A program made the position numbers and the translations under genes. From CAVRUF01 sp963716005 (GTDB lineage: Bacteria; Actinomycetota; Thermoleophilia; Gaiellales; Gaiellaceae), in assembly GCA_963716005.1 (NCBI GenBank), contig OY970285.1, forward strand, positions 1,674,001 to 1,738,000: a DNA stretch of 64,000 nucleotides, given 5' to 3'. Position 1 is the stretch's first letter, and every line of letters starts with the position of its first letter. This document shows positions 1 to 9,135 of this stretch, one piece after another. Below the pieces are notes generated by a model that saw nothing but the letters and a program-made list of their open reading frames with translations, had not been told where the DNA came from and made no database searches.

Positions 1-47
1 TACTTCTGCGGCCGCGCGGCCTTCGCAATGAGGCTCTTCTTTGCCAC
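1..47 (-). CDS. rpsN: 30S ribosomal protein S14, 5' end only
   Basis: Only the first 15 codons lie in the window and the gene runs off the left edge. Translation from GTG at 47 gives MAKKSLIAKAARPQK, the typical start of the short zinc-type (Z) S14. An AGGAGG ribosome binding site sits at 52-57, overlapping the rplE stop. The position directly after rplE is the expected S10-operon order. Confidence 0.85.
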   Translation of the reverse strand, partial: MAKKSLIAKAARPQK

Positions 48-55
48 CCTTCCTC

Positions 56-640
56 CTACTCCGCTCTGAACGGGAGGCCCATCTTGCGCAAGAGCGCAAG
101 CGCCTCCTCATCGTTTCTGGCCGTGGTTGTGATCGCGACGTCGAGGCCACGGACGGTGTCGACGTCGTCGTAGTCGATCTCCGGGAAGATGATCTGCTCG
201 CGGATGCCCAGCGAGTAGTTGCCGCGCCCGTCGAAGCTCTTCAGCGACAGGCCGCGGAAGTCGCGGATGCGCGGAAGCGCGATCGAGACGAGGCGGTCGA
301 GGAACTCGTACATGCGCGGGCCACGGAGCGTGACCTTGGCGCCGATCGGCATCCCCTCGCGGAGCTTGAAGCCGGCGATCGACTTGGTCGCGCGGCGAAG
401 CTGGGCCTTCTGGCCCGAGATGATCGCGAGCTCGTCCATCGCGGTGTCGAGCGCCTTCGCGTTCGTCTTCGCGTCGCCGACGCCCATGTTCAGCGTGATC
501 TTCGCGACGCGCGGGACCATCATCAGCGAGCTGAGCTCGAGCTCGTCCTTCAGCTCCGCGCGGAGCTCGTCCTCGTAGCGCTGCTTCAGGCGCGGCGTGT
601 AGGCGTCGGCCTTCTTGGATTTCGTGGCGGCGGGCGTCAT
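56..640 (-). CDS. rplE: 50S ribosomal protein L5
   Basis: L5 binds 5S rRNA and helps form the central protuberance of the large subunit. From ATG at 640 the protein is 194 residues, close to the family norm of about 180-187, with conserved stretches such as KITLNMGVGDAK and RDFRGL. I chose 640 rather than the longer frame to 745 because the extra N-terminus is antisense-like and because this ATG overlaps the rplX stop as ATGA, with GGAGG 11 nt upstream. Translational coupling with rplX is therefore likely. Nothing is unusual apart from a slightly long Lys/Ala-containing N-terminus. Confidence 0.96.
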   Translation of the reverse strand: MTPAATKSKKADAYTPRLKQRYEDELRAELKDELELSSLMMVPRVAKITLNMGVGDAKTNAKALDTAMDELAIISGQKAQLRRATKSIAGFKLREGMPIGAKVTLRGPRMYEFLDRLVSIALPRIRDFRGLSLKSFDGRGNYSLGIREQIIFPEIDYDDVDTVRGLDVAITTTARNDEEALALLRKMGLPFRAE

Positions 641-1005
641 CGGTCGAGCACCTCCCCGCAGTCCTGGCGCCGGCAGACGCGCACCTTCGTGCGTCCCGAC
701 TTGGTGTCGCGGAACTCGTAGCCGACCCGCGTCGCCCGGTTGCACGTGGGGCAGACGACCATCACGTTCGAGATCGGGATGGGCGCGGCCACGTCGAAGA
801 CGCCGCCCGGCTGCACCTGCTGCTGCCCCATGCGGCTCGAGTCGCGCAGCGCGCGGGGCTTGCGGTGCTTCTTGACGAGGTTCAGGTTCTCGACGATCAC
901 GCGGCGCTCCACGGGATGGGACTCGATGATCCGACCCTGCTTGCCGCGGTCCTTGCCGCTGATCACCTGGACGAGATCGCCCTTCTTGAGCTTCATGGCT
1001 GGCAC
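637..1005 (-). CDS. rplX: 50S ribosomal protein L24
   Basis: L24 is an early-assembly 23S rRNA binding protein. The 122-residue product has the KOW motif near its start (KKGDLVQVISGKDRGKQG) and a C-terminal extension with two cysteine pairs (CPTC and CRRQDC), a zinc-ribbon-like tail seen in many bacterial L24 proteins. The GTG at 1005 is preferred over the ATG at 996 because GGAGG at 1013-1017 is 7 nt away from it. The GTG overlaps the rplN stop codon (TAGTG), so the genes are translationally coupled. Confidence 0.95.
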   Translation of the reverse strand: MPAMKLKKGDLVQVISGKDRGKQGRIIESHPVERRVIVENLNLVKKHRKPRALRDSSRMGQQQVQPGGVFDVAAPIPISNVMVVCPTCNRATRVGYEFRDTKSGRTKVRVCRRQDCGEVLDR

Positions 1006-1373
1006 TAGAGGACCTCCGGGGCGAGCGAGACGATCTTCATGAAGTTCTTCTCGCGCAGTTCGCGTGCGACAGGGCCGAAGATGCGGGTCCCGCGCGGGTT
1101 CATCTGGGCGTCGATGATCACGGCCGCGTTCTCGTCGAACGCGATCGACGTGCCGTCGGAGCGGCCGAACGGCTTCTTCGTCCGCACGACGACGGCGCGC
1201 ACCACCTCGCCCTTCTTGACGGTGCCCTGAGGGGTCGCGACCTTGACGGTCGCCACGATGATGTCCCCCACGCGCGCGTACCGGCGCTTGGAGCCGCCGA
1301 GCACGCGGATGCAGAGGATCGAGCGGGCGCCCGTGTTGTCCGCCACCTTCAGGTTCGACTCCTGCTGGATCAC
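1005..1373 (-). CDS. rplN: 50S ribosomal protein L14
   Basis: L14 is a universally conserved large-subunit protein that contacts 23S rRNA and the small subunit at bridge B8. The product is 122 residues, exactly the family length, starting MIQQESNLKVADNTGA and containing the conserved GSKRRYARVGD and NPRGTRIFGPVARELR segments. Its ATG overlaps the rpsQ stop by 4 nt. It is an ordinary member of the S10 operon with no tail, unlike the neighbouring S17 product. Confidence 0.97.
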   Translation of the reverse strand: MIQQESNLKVADNTGARSILCIRVLGGSKRRYARVGDIIVATVKVATPQGTVKKGEVVRAVVVRTKKPFGRSDGTSIAFDENAAVIIDAQMNPRGTRIFGPVARELREKNFMKIVSLAPEVL

Positions 1374-2194
1374 TTCGCGGCCTCCAGGACCTCGGCCAGC
1401 CGCCAGGTCTTCGTCTTCGACACCGGCCGCGTCTCGACGATCAGGACGAGATCGCCGACGTTCGCGGCGTTCTGCTCGTCGTGCGCGTGGAGCTTGGTCG
1501 AGCGGCGGACGACCTTCTTGTAGCGCCGGTCGGGCTTGGTCGAGTCGACGCGGACGACGATCGTCTTGTCCATCGCGCTCGAGACGACCACGCCGCGGCG
1601 CTCCTTGCGCCGGCCGCGATCGGCGATCGGCTTGGGGATGCGGACGATCGGCTTGCGCTCGCCCTTCTCCCGCGCGGCCGCCTTGCGCTTCTTGTAGGCG
1701 GAGCGCTCGGCCTTCTTCTCCTTGTTCGGCTTCGTGGAGCGGCGCCGCTCCCGTCGCTCCTGCGACTGGACAGGTGCCTCGTCGGCCGGAGCCTCGGCGG
1801 CGGGCGCGTCCTCGGCGGGAGTCTCGTCGGCCGGAGCTTCCTCCGCGGAAGCTTCGTCAGCGGGAGCCTCATCGGCCGGAGCCTCGTCCGCGGGGGCTTC
1901 CTCGGCGGGCGCTTCCTCGGCGGCGGGCTCCTCGGAAGGTGCCTCATCCGCCTGAGCCTCGTCGGCCGCAGCTTCCTCAGCGGGGGCTTCCTCGGCCACA
2001 GGTGTCTCCTCGGCGGCCTCTTCGGCCACGGGCTCCTCCGCGGGCGCGTCCTCGGCGGGAGTCTCCTCCTCGGCCACGGGCGTTTCCGCGGCGGGAGTCT
2101 CCTCGGCCACGGTCTCCTCCGGCGCCTCGGTCACCTCGGCCTCGGGGGTCTGCTCGTTTTCTTCGATGTTGTCGTTCTTCGTCTCGTCAGCCAT
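1370..2194 (-). CDS. rpsQ: 30S ribosomal protein S17 with long acidic N-terminal extension
   Basis: S17 is a primary 16S rRNA binding protein with an OB fold, normally about 80-90 residues. Here the product is 274 residues. The S17 core occupies roughly residues 190-274 (GVVVSSAMDKTIVV, YKKVVRRSTKLHAHDE, VGDLVLIVETRP). In front of it are about 142 residues made almost only of Ala, Glu, Pro, Asp, Thr and Val in irregular EEAPADEAP-like repeats, then about 45 very basic residues. The frame is open from ATG at 2194, just after the rpmC stop, and no start with a clear RBS lies next to the core, so the extension is probably translated. Its function is unknown. Confidence 0.9.
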   Translation of the reverse strand: MADETKNDNIEENEQTPEAEVTEAPEETVAEETPAAETPVAEEETPAEDAPAEEPVAEEAAEETPVAEEAPAEEAAADEAQADEAPSEEPAAEEAPAEEAPADEAPADEAPADEASAEEAPADETPAEDAPAAEAPADEAPVQSQERRERRRSTKPNKEKKAERSAYKKRKAAAREKGERKPIVRIPKPIADRGRRKERRGVVVSSAMDKTIVVRVDSTKPDRRYKKVVRRSTKLHAHDEQNAANVGDLVLIVETRPVSKTKTWRLAEVLEAAK

Positions 2195-2196
2195 CT

Positions 2197-2400
2197 CTAC
2201 CGTCTCTCCAGCCTGTTGGCGCGCTCGGCCTGAACGGTCAGGATCCGAGCGATGGAACGCTTCGTGAGGCCCAGGCGCGCGGTGTTGTCGAGCGCGCCGG
2301 TGGCGTCCTGGAAACGCAGGTTGAACAGTTCTTCGCGGCTCTCCGCGAGGCGCCGGGTCAGCTCCTCGTCGGACAGTTCCCGCAGCTCTCTACCCTTCAA
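2197..2400 (-). CDS. rpmC: 50S ribosomal protein L29
   Basis: L29 lies at the peptide exit tunnel and forms part of the docking site for trigger factor and SRP. The 67-residue product has the family size and the usual helical hairpin, MKGRELRELSDEEL followed by ELFNLRFQDATG and a basic C-terminus. Its start overlaps the end of rplP by 11 nt and its stop lies 2 nt before the rpsQ start, consistent with coupled translation. Confidence 0.95.
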   Translation of the reverse strand: MKGRELRELSDEELTRRLAESREELFNLRFQDATGALDNTARLGLTKRSIARILTVQAERANRLERR

Positions 2401-2809
2401 AGAGTTCCGCCTCCCTCTTCACGAACTTCGTCTTCACGGGGAGCTTCATCCCGGCGAGGCGCATCGCCTCGCGGGCCAGCGGTTCGGGCACGCCGGCGAG
2501 CTCGAACATCACGCGGCCCGGCTTGACGACGCACACCCAGTGCTCCGGGGAGCCCTTGCCGGAGCCCATACGGGTCTCGGCCGGCTTCTGCGTCACGGGC
2601 TTGTCCGGGAAGACGTTGATCCAGACCTTGCCGCCGCGCTTGATCTTGCGCGTCATGGCGATTCGGGCAGCCTCGATCTGGCGGTTGGTGACCCAACCGG
2701 CGTCGAGCGACTTCAGCCCGTAGTCGCCGAAGTTGACCTGCTGCTGGCCCTTCGACATCCCACGCCTGCGCCCACGCTGCTGCTTGCGGTACTTGGTCTT
2801 CCTCGGCAT
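2390..2809 (-). CDS. rplP: 50S ribosomal protein L16
   Basis: L16 organises the A-site region of the large subunit. From ATG at 2809 the protein is 139 residues, starting MPRKTKYRKQQRG, with conserved GDYGLKSLDAGWVTNRQIEA and the GKGSPEHWVCVVKPGR segment. A GTG two codons upstream (2815) is also open, but the canonical MPRK start fits the family better. No strong ribosome binding site is visible; it lies 16 nt after the rpsC stop and is probably reached by coupling. Confidence 0.95.
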   Translation of the reverse strand: MPRKTKYRKQQRGRRRGMSKGQQQVNFGDYGLKSLDAGWVTNRQIEAARIAMTRKIKRGGKVWINVFPDKPVTQKPAETRMGSGKGSPEHWVCVVKPGRVMFELAGVPEPLAREAMRLAGMKLPVKTKFVKREAELFEG

Positions 2810-2825
2810 CAACACGTTGCATCAC

Positions 2826-4184
2826 TCATTTCGCGTCGTCCTTCTTCGCGGCCGGCTTCTTGGCCGCGGGCTTCTTGGCGGCCGGCTTCGCCGCTGCGGT
2901 CTTCGCGGCCGGCTTCTTCGCCGCCGTCGTCTTCGCCGCAGCCGGCTTCTTGGCGGCGGTGGTCTTCGCCGCGGCGGGCTTCTTCGCGGCCGCGGTCTTG
3001 GCCGTGGCGGCCGGCTTCTTCGCCGCGGCAGGCTTCTTGGCCGCAGCGGGCTTCTCGGCGGCGGCCTTCTTCGGCGCGGCCTTCGCGCGCGGCTTCTCCT
3101 CCGCGGCGGGAGCCTCGGGCTCAGGCGCTGCGGGCGTCTCCTCGACGGCGGGAGCCTCTTCGGCGACCGGCGCCTCGGGAGCGGCCTCGACCGGAGCCTC
3201 CACGGGCGTCTCGACCGGAGCCTCGACGACCTCGGGAGCGGCGGCCTCGACCGGCGCCTCCACGGGTGCGTCTACGGGCTTGGGCGTCTCTTCGGATGCA
3301 GGCGGCGCCTGGCGCTCGGCCTGCGGGCGGTCGGTCTGCGGGCGCGGCCGTCCGCCGCCTCCACCCGGGCGGCCTCCGCCGCCGCGGCGTCCACCACCGC
3401 CACCGCCGCCGCCCGAGCGCTCGCGGCGCCGGACGGGGCCAAGGCCCTCACGGTCGGGTGCGCGACGTCCGCCCTCGCGGCCGGCGCTGAGACCCTCCTG
3501 GCTCGGGCGGCGGCGCGATGTGCCCTGCTCGCCGTCGCGGCCGTCGCCGTAGCCCTCGGGCATGATCTCGCCCTTGTTGATCCAGACCTTCACGCCGATG
3601 CGGCCGTACGTCGTCTTCGCCTCGACGAAGCCGTAGTCGATGTCCGCGCGCAGCGTGTGCAGCGGGACACGGCCCTCGGAGTAGTGCTCGGAGCGCGACA
3701 TCTCGGTTCCGCCGAGACGGCCGCCGCACTGGATCTTCACGCCCTGGGCGCCGGAGCGCATCGCCGACGCGAGCGAGCGCTTCATCGCGCGCCGGAAGCT
3801 GACGCGGTTCTGCAGCTGCTCGGCGATCGCCTGCGCAACCAGCCGCGCGTCGAGCTCGGGCCGCTTGATCTCGTTGATGTTGATGTGGACGTTCTTCTCG
3901 GTCATCGCGTGGATCTCGCGCCGCAGCGCGTCCACCTCGGAGCCCGACTTGCCGATGACGATGCCGGGGCGAGCCGTGAAGATGTCGATCGTGATCCGCT
4001 GCTTGTCCTTGCGGATCAGGATGTCGGAGAGGCCGGCATGGCCGAGCTTCCCGTTGATGTGATCCCGGATCTTGACGTCCTCGATGATGTACGCCGGGAA
4101 CTCCTTGGTGCCCGTGTACCAGTTGGACTTCCAGTCGTGGATGATCCCGAGGCGTAGGCCGCCCGGATGAATCTTTTGTCCCAC
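2826..4184 (-). CDS. rpsC: 30S ribosomal protein S3 with about 240-residue low-complexity C-terminal tail
   Basis: S3 forms the mRNA entry tunnel with S4 and S5. The 452-residue product starts at GTG 4184 (MGQKIHPGGLRLGIIHDWKS), overlapping the rplV stop, with AGGGGAG about 9 nt upstream. The core, including the KH motif (GIVIGKSGSEVDALR) and GRIGVKVWINKGE, ends near residue 212. The rest is a three-part tail: about 70 residues rich in Gly and Arg (RGG-like), about 85 residues of Pro/Val/Glu/Ala, then about 80 residues of Lys-Pro-Ala repeats like histone H1 or mycobacterial HupB tails. The usual S3 length is 210-280. The tail is in frame with the core and ends directly before rplP, so it is a real part of the gene. 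Confidence 0.93.
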   Translation of the reverse strand: MGQKIHPGGLRLGIIHDWKSNWYTGTKEFPAYIIEDVKIRDHINGKLGHAGLSDILIRKDKQRITIDIFTARPGIVIGKSGSEVDALRREIHAMTEKNVHININEIKRPELDARLVAQAIAEQLQNRVSFRRAMKRSLASAMRSGAQGVKIQCGGRLGGTEMSRSEHYSEGRVPLHTLRADIDYGFVEAKTTYGRIGVKVWINKGEIMPEGYGDGRDGEQGTSRRRPSQEGLSAGREGGRRAPDREGLGPVRRRERSGGGGGGGGRRGGGGRPGGGGGRPRPQTDRPQAERQAPPASEETPKPVDAPVEAPVEAAAPEVVEAPVETPVEAPVEAAPEAPVAEEAPAVEETPAAPEPEAPAAEEKPRAKAAPKKAAAEKPAAAKKPAAAKKPAATAKTAAAKKPAAAKTTAAKKPAAAKTTAAKKPAAKTAAAKPAAKKPAAKKPAAKKDDAK

Positions 4185-4807
4185 TAGGAGTTGCTCCCCT
4201 CGTCGGTCTCGGTCTTCTTGCGGCGCGGCGCGCGCTTCGGCTTCGGCTTCTCCTCCGCCGGCGCCGCGTCGGCCTTCGGCTTTGCGGCCCGCTTGGGCTT
4301 CGCCTTCTCGGTCGTCTCCGTCTCGGCTTTCGGCTTCGCGGCGCGCGTCGGCTTCTCGGCGGCCTCCTCGGCCTGCGGCTCCTCGACGGGCTCCGGCGCG
4401 GTCGACGGTGCGGGCACCGGCGCGACCTTGCGGATCGGGAGCACGCCGCCGTCGGGCTGCGCGAGCATCACCGTGATGTGGCACGTGCGCTTGTTGATGC
4501 GCGACGCGCGTCCGCGTGCGCGAGGACGCCAGCGCTTGAGTGTCGGGCCCTCGCCCACGAACGCGGCGGAGACGATCATGTCGTCGCCGGCGAGGCCGTG
4601 GTTCATTTCCGCGTTCGCGACGGCCGAGTCGAGGACCAGGCGAACGTCACGCGCAGCCGCGCGCTCGGTGAACGCGAGGATCGTGCGCGCCTCGGGCACG
4701 GTCCGGCCGCGGATCTGCTCCACGACGAGCTGCGCCTTGCGCGGCCCGGTGCGCACGTAGCGCGCCTGCGCCTTGACCTGCGTCTGCTGCTTTTCGCCCG
4801 TAGCCAT
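4184..4807 (-). CDS. rplV: 50S ribosomal protein L22 with charged C-terminal tail
   Basis: L22 lines the nascent-peptide exit tunnel. The 207-residue protein starts at ATG 4807 (MATGEKQQTQVKAQARYVR), 2 nt after rpsS. The core of about 115 residues has the standard GPRKAQLVVEQIRGR, ANAEMNH and RASRINKRTCHITV segments. About 90 further residues follow, alternating acidic (Glu/Pro) and basic (Lys/Arg/Ala/Pro) stretches. An upstream open frame to 4996 is antisense to nothing useful and lacks L22 similarity, so it was rejected as start. Confidence 0.94.
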   Translation of the reverse strand: MATGEKQQTQVKAQARYVRTGPRKAQLVVEQIRGRTVPEARTILAFTERAAARDVRLVLDSAVANAEMNHGLAGDDMIVSAAFVGEGPTLKRWRPRARGRASRINKRTCHITVMLAQPDGGVLPIRKVAPVPAPSTAPEPVEEPQAEEAAEKPTRAAKPKAETETTEKAKPKRAAKPKADAAPAEEKPKPKRAPRRKKTETDEGSNS

Positions 4808-4809
4808 GG

Positions 4810-5094
4810 CTAGCGCTTCTTCACCTGCGCCTGGCGGTCGCCGGAGTGGCCGCGGAACGTGCGCGTGGGAGCGAACTCCCCGAGCTTGTGGCCGACCATC
4901 GACTCCGTGAGGAACACGGGCACGTGCTTGCGGCCGTCGTGGACGGCGATCGTGTGCCCGACCATGTCGGGGAAGACCGTGGAGGTGCGCGACCACGTGC
5001 GGAGCGGGCGCTTGTCGCCCGACTCGTTCATGGCCACGATGCGCGCCATCAGCTTCGCGTCCACGTAGGGCCCCTTCTTGCTGGATCTACTCAC
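4810..5094 (-). CDS. rpsS: 30S ribosomal protein S19
   Basis: S19 sits in the head of the small subunit near the A-site finger bridge. The 94-residue product has the family length, starting MSRSSKKGPYVDAKL from a GTG codon at 5094 and containing VFPDMVGHTIAVHDGRKH and KLGEFAPTRTFRGH. The GTG follows the rplB TAA stop with no gap, a termination-reinitiation arrangement. Confidence 0.96.
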   Translation of the reverse strand: MSRSSKKGPYVDAKLMARIVAMNESGDKRPLRTWSRTSTVFPDMVGHTIAVHDGRKHVPVFLTESMVGHKLGEFAPTRTFRGHSGDRQAQVKKR

Positions 5095-5934
<840 letters not shown>

Positions 5935-5983
5935 CGAAACGACCTCCCCTCAAACCAGCCTCGACAGCACAGGACGAGTCCGC

Positions 5984-6040
5984 CCGAGCGAAGCGATGGG
6001 TCTCACCAGACCCGAGGAAAATGCGCAGCATTTTGCTCGG
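5984..6040 (-). ncRNA. three-stem RNA element in the rplW-rplB gap
   Basis: This stretch can fold as a three-way junction. The outer stem pairs 5984-5989 (CCGAGC) with 6035-6040 (GCTCGG). One inner hairpin pairs GGGTCT (5998-6003) with AGACCC (6008-6013) around a 4-nt loop. The other pairs AAAATGC (6018-6024) with GCATTTT (6028-6034) around a 3-nt loop. All arms are perfect. It begins 4 nt after the rplW stop in the sense direction and ends about 50 nt before rplB. It could be a ribosomal-protein binding leader or a processing site. I know of no named family at this position. Confidence 0.5.
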
Positions 6041-6043
6041 CAT

Positions 6044-6334
6044 CTAGACCTGAGCCCCCTCGAAGATCTCGATCTTGTCGCCCTCGCGCAGCTGCACGAT
6101 GGCCTTCTTCCAGCCGGGCTTCACGCCCTTGGAGAGGCCGCGCCGCTTCGGCTTCGAGCGGACCTGGACGATGTTGACGCCCTCGACCTTGACCTCGAAG
6201 AGCTCCTCCACGGCCTGGCGGATCTGCGTCTTGTGCGCCTTGTCGTGGACGCGGAACGAGTACTTGTTGTCCTCGATCAGGCTGTAGCTCTTCTCGGAGA
6301 CGACCGGGGCGATGAGAACGTCGCGCGCGTGCAT
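6044..6334 (-). CDS. rplW: 50S ribosomal protein L23
   Basis: L23 surrounds the exit tunnel and is the docking site for trigger factor and SRP. The 96-residue product has the usual length and motifs: MHARDVLIAPVVSEKSY at the start, then YSFRVHDKAHKTQI and a basic loop (RSKPKRRG). ATG 6334 directly abuts the rplD stop. It is an ordinary family member. Confidence 0.96.
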   Translation of the reverse strand: MHARDVLIAPVVSEKSYSLIEDNKYSFRVHDKAHKTQIRQAVEELFEVKVEGVNIVQVRSKPKRRGLSKGVKPGWKKAIVQLREGDKIEIFEGAQV

Positions 6335-6965
6335 CTAGCGAGCCACCTCCTGGATCCGCTCGAGCGCAGCCTCGGTCGCGACGACCGAGCGCGCCCAGAC
6401 GAGCGCGCCGACCTCGAGCTCGGACGGCTCGAGCACCAGCACGCGCGGGAGGTTGCGGAACGAGCGGGCCACCGTCGACCTCGTCCGGCTGGACGAGCAC
6501 GAGCAGCGGCAGGTCGTTCCCCCAGGCGCCGAGGAACGCGGCCGCGGCCCTCGTGGACGGCTCCTCGAACGAGTTCGCGCCGACGACGGCGAGCGATCCG
6601 CGGCCGGCATGGCGGGAGAGCGCAGAGCGAAGCGCGGCCTTGCGCGCCTTGCGGTTCACCTTGAGCGTGTACGAGCGCGGCGTGATCCGGAAGGCGTGAC
6701 CGCCGCCCGTGAACTGCGCGGCGCGCGTCGTGCCCGCCCGGGCGCGGCCGGTGCCCTTCTGGCGCCACGGCTTGGCGCGGCCCCCGGCGACGAGCCCGCG
6801 GCTCTTGGTCGCCGACGTTCCGCTTCTCGCCGCGGCGGACTCCGCCCGGACGACCTCGTGGATGAGACCGGGCTTCACCTCGGCGGTGAACACGGCCTCG
6901 TCCAGCGTGAAGTCCTTCGCCTTGTTGCCCGACGCGTCGAGCACGGGTGCCTTGGGAGCAGCCAT
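6335..6965 (-). CDS. rplD: 50S ribosomal protein L4, broken by an apparent 1-nt insertion
   Basis: L4 reaches into the exit tunnel and in some bacteria autoregulates the S10 operon. The N-terminal two thirds read in one frame from ATG 6965 (MAAPKAPVLDASGN, then WRQKGTGRARAGT, a hallmark of L4, to LLVLVQPDEVDG). The C-terminal third (ARSFRNLPRVLVLEP to the stop at 6335) reads in another. Removing one base near 6466-6473, in a GGTGGCCC context, restores a 209-residue L4. The gene overlaps rplC as ATGA and abuts rplW. L4 is essential, so a sequencing or assembly insertion is more likely than a true mutation. Confidence 0.9.
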
Positions 6966-7585
6966 CAGCGGATGTCCTCTCGCACGACGACGGTGGCGTT
7001 CCTGTGGCCCGGGATCGCGCCGCGGACGAGGAGGAGGTTCTCCTCCGGGACGGCCTCGACCACCGTGAGCCCGACCTGCGTGCGGCGCTTGTTGCCCATC
7101 TGGCCGGCCATCTTCTGGCCCTTGAACACCCGCGAGGGCGTCGCGGACGCGCCGATCGAGCCGGGGGCGCGGACGTTGTGCGATCCGTGCGAGACCGGCC
7201 CGCGATGGAAGTTGTGGCGCTTGATCGTGCCCTGGAAGCCCTTGCCGATCGAGACGCCCGTGACCTTCACCTTGTCGCCGGGCTCGAAGGCCTCGACGGT
7301 GACGGTCTCGCCGGCGACGAGCTCGCTCGCGCCGCGCAGCTCGACGAGCTTGCGGTGCGGGCCGACGCCGTTCTTCTTCAGGTGTCCGATCTCGGGCTTG
7401 GAGAGCTTCTTGTCGGGGACCTCGTCCCACGCGAGCTGGACGGCGTCGTAGCCGTCCGCCTCGGCGGTCCGCACGGTCACGACCGGGCAGGGCCCGGCCT
7501 GGATGACCGTCACGGGCACGAGCTCGCCGGTCTCCTGGTCGAAGACCTGCGTCATGCCGAGCTTCTTGCCGATGATCCCTTTCAT
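6965..7585 (-). CDS. rplC: 50S ribosomal protein L3
   Basis: L3 initiates 23S rRNA folding and reaches towards the peptidyl transferase centre. The 206-residue product is of normal length, begins MKGIIGKKLGMTQVFD and has the signature GTIKRHNFHRGPVSHGSH, plus PGSIGASATPSRVFKGQKM near the C-terminus. It overlaps rplD by 4 nt (ATGA) and lies 7 nt after rpsJ. Confidence 0.97.
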   Translation of the reverse strand: MKGIIGKKLGMTQVFDQETGELVPVTVIQAGPCPVVTVRTAEADGYDAVQLAWDEVPDKKLSKPEIGHLKKNGVGPHRKLVELRGASELVAGETVTVEAFEPGDKVKVTGVSIGKGFQGTIKRHNFHRGPVSHGSHNVRAPGSIGASATPSRVFKGQKMAGQMGNKRRTQVGLTVVEAVPEENLLLVRGAIPGHRNATVVVREDIR

Positions 7586-7592
7586 CTCCGTC

Positions 7593-7901
7593 CTAGAGCT
7601 TGATCTCGATGTCGACGCCTGCAGGAAGATCCAGCCGCATCAGGGAGTCGACCGTCTTCGGGGTCGGCTGGTGGATGTCGATCAGGCGCTTGTGCGTGCG
7701 CACCTCGAAGTGCTCCCGGGAGTCCTTGTCCTTGAACGGGCTTCGGATCACCGTGTAGACGTTCTTCTCGGTGGGCAGCGGAACGGGACCGGTGACGGTC
7801 GCGCCGCTTCGCTGCGCCGTATCGACGATCTGCACCGCAGACCGGTCGAGCTGATTGTGGTCGTACGCCTTGAGGCGGATTCGGATCTTCTGCTGGGCCA
7901 C
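7593..7901 (-). CDS. rpsJ: 30S ribosomal protein S10 (NusE)
   Basis: S10 is a head protein of the small subunit and, as NusE, couples the ribosome and antitermination complex through NusG. The 102-residue product starts at a GTG codon (MAQQKIRIRLKAYDHNQLD) and has the conserved GPVPLPTEKNVYTVIRSP and HFEVRTHKRLIDI segments. Here it follows tuf after 18 nt, so the str and S10 operons are joined into one unit. Confidence 0.97.
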   Translation of the reverse strand: MAQQKIRIRLKAYDHNQLDRSAVQIVDTAQRSGATVTGPVPLPTEKNVYTVIRSPFKDKDSREHFEVRTHKRLIDIHQPTPKTVDSLMRLDLPAGVDIEIKL

Positions 7902-7919
7902 TAGGGGTTGCCTTCTCTC

Positions 7920-9111
<1,192 letters not shown>

Positions 9112-9135
9112 TCCTCCTCCAATTTCTCCGTTGGG

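Noticed and set aside
3361..3420. Tandem DNA repeat or CRISPR-like array in the GC-rich stretch
   Set aside because: It is codon repetition for Gly/Arg in the S3 tail; there is no regular repeat-spacer pattern. No CRISPR array was seen in the window.
1243..4157. Long plus-strand frames of Arg/Pro or Gly/Leu-rich sequence over rpsQ and rpsC
   Set aside because: These are antisense translations of the low-complexity tails of S17 and S3, not genes.
6460..6475. Programmed frameshifting in rplD or tuf
   Set aside because: No slippery heptamer or downstream pseudoknot is seen, neither gene is known to use it, and five other genes show the same kind of break.
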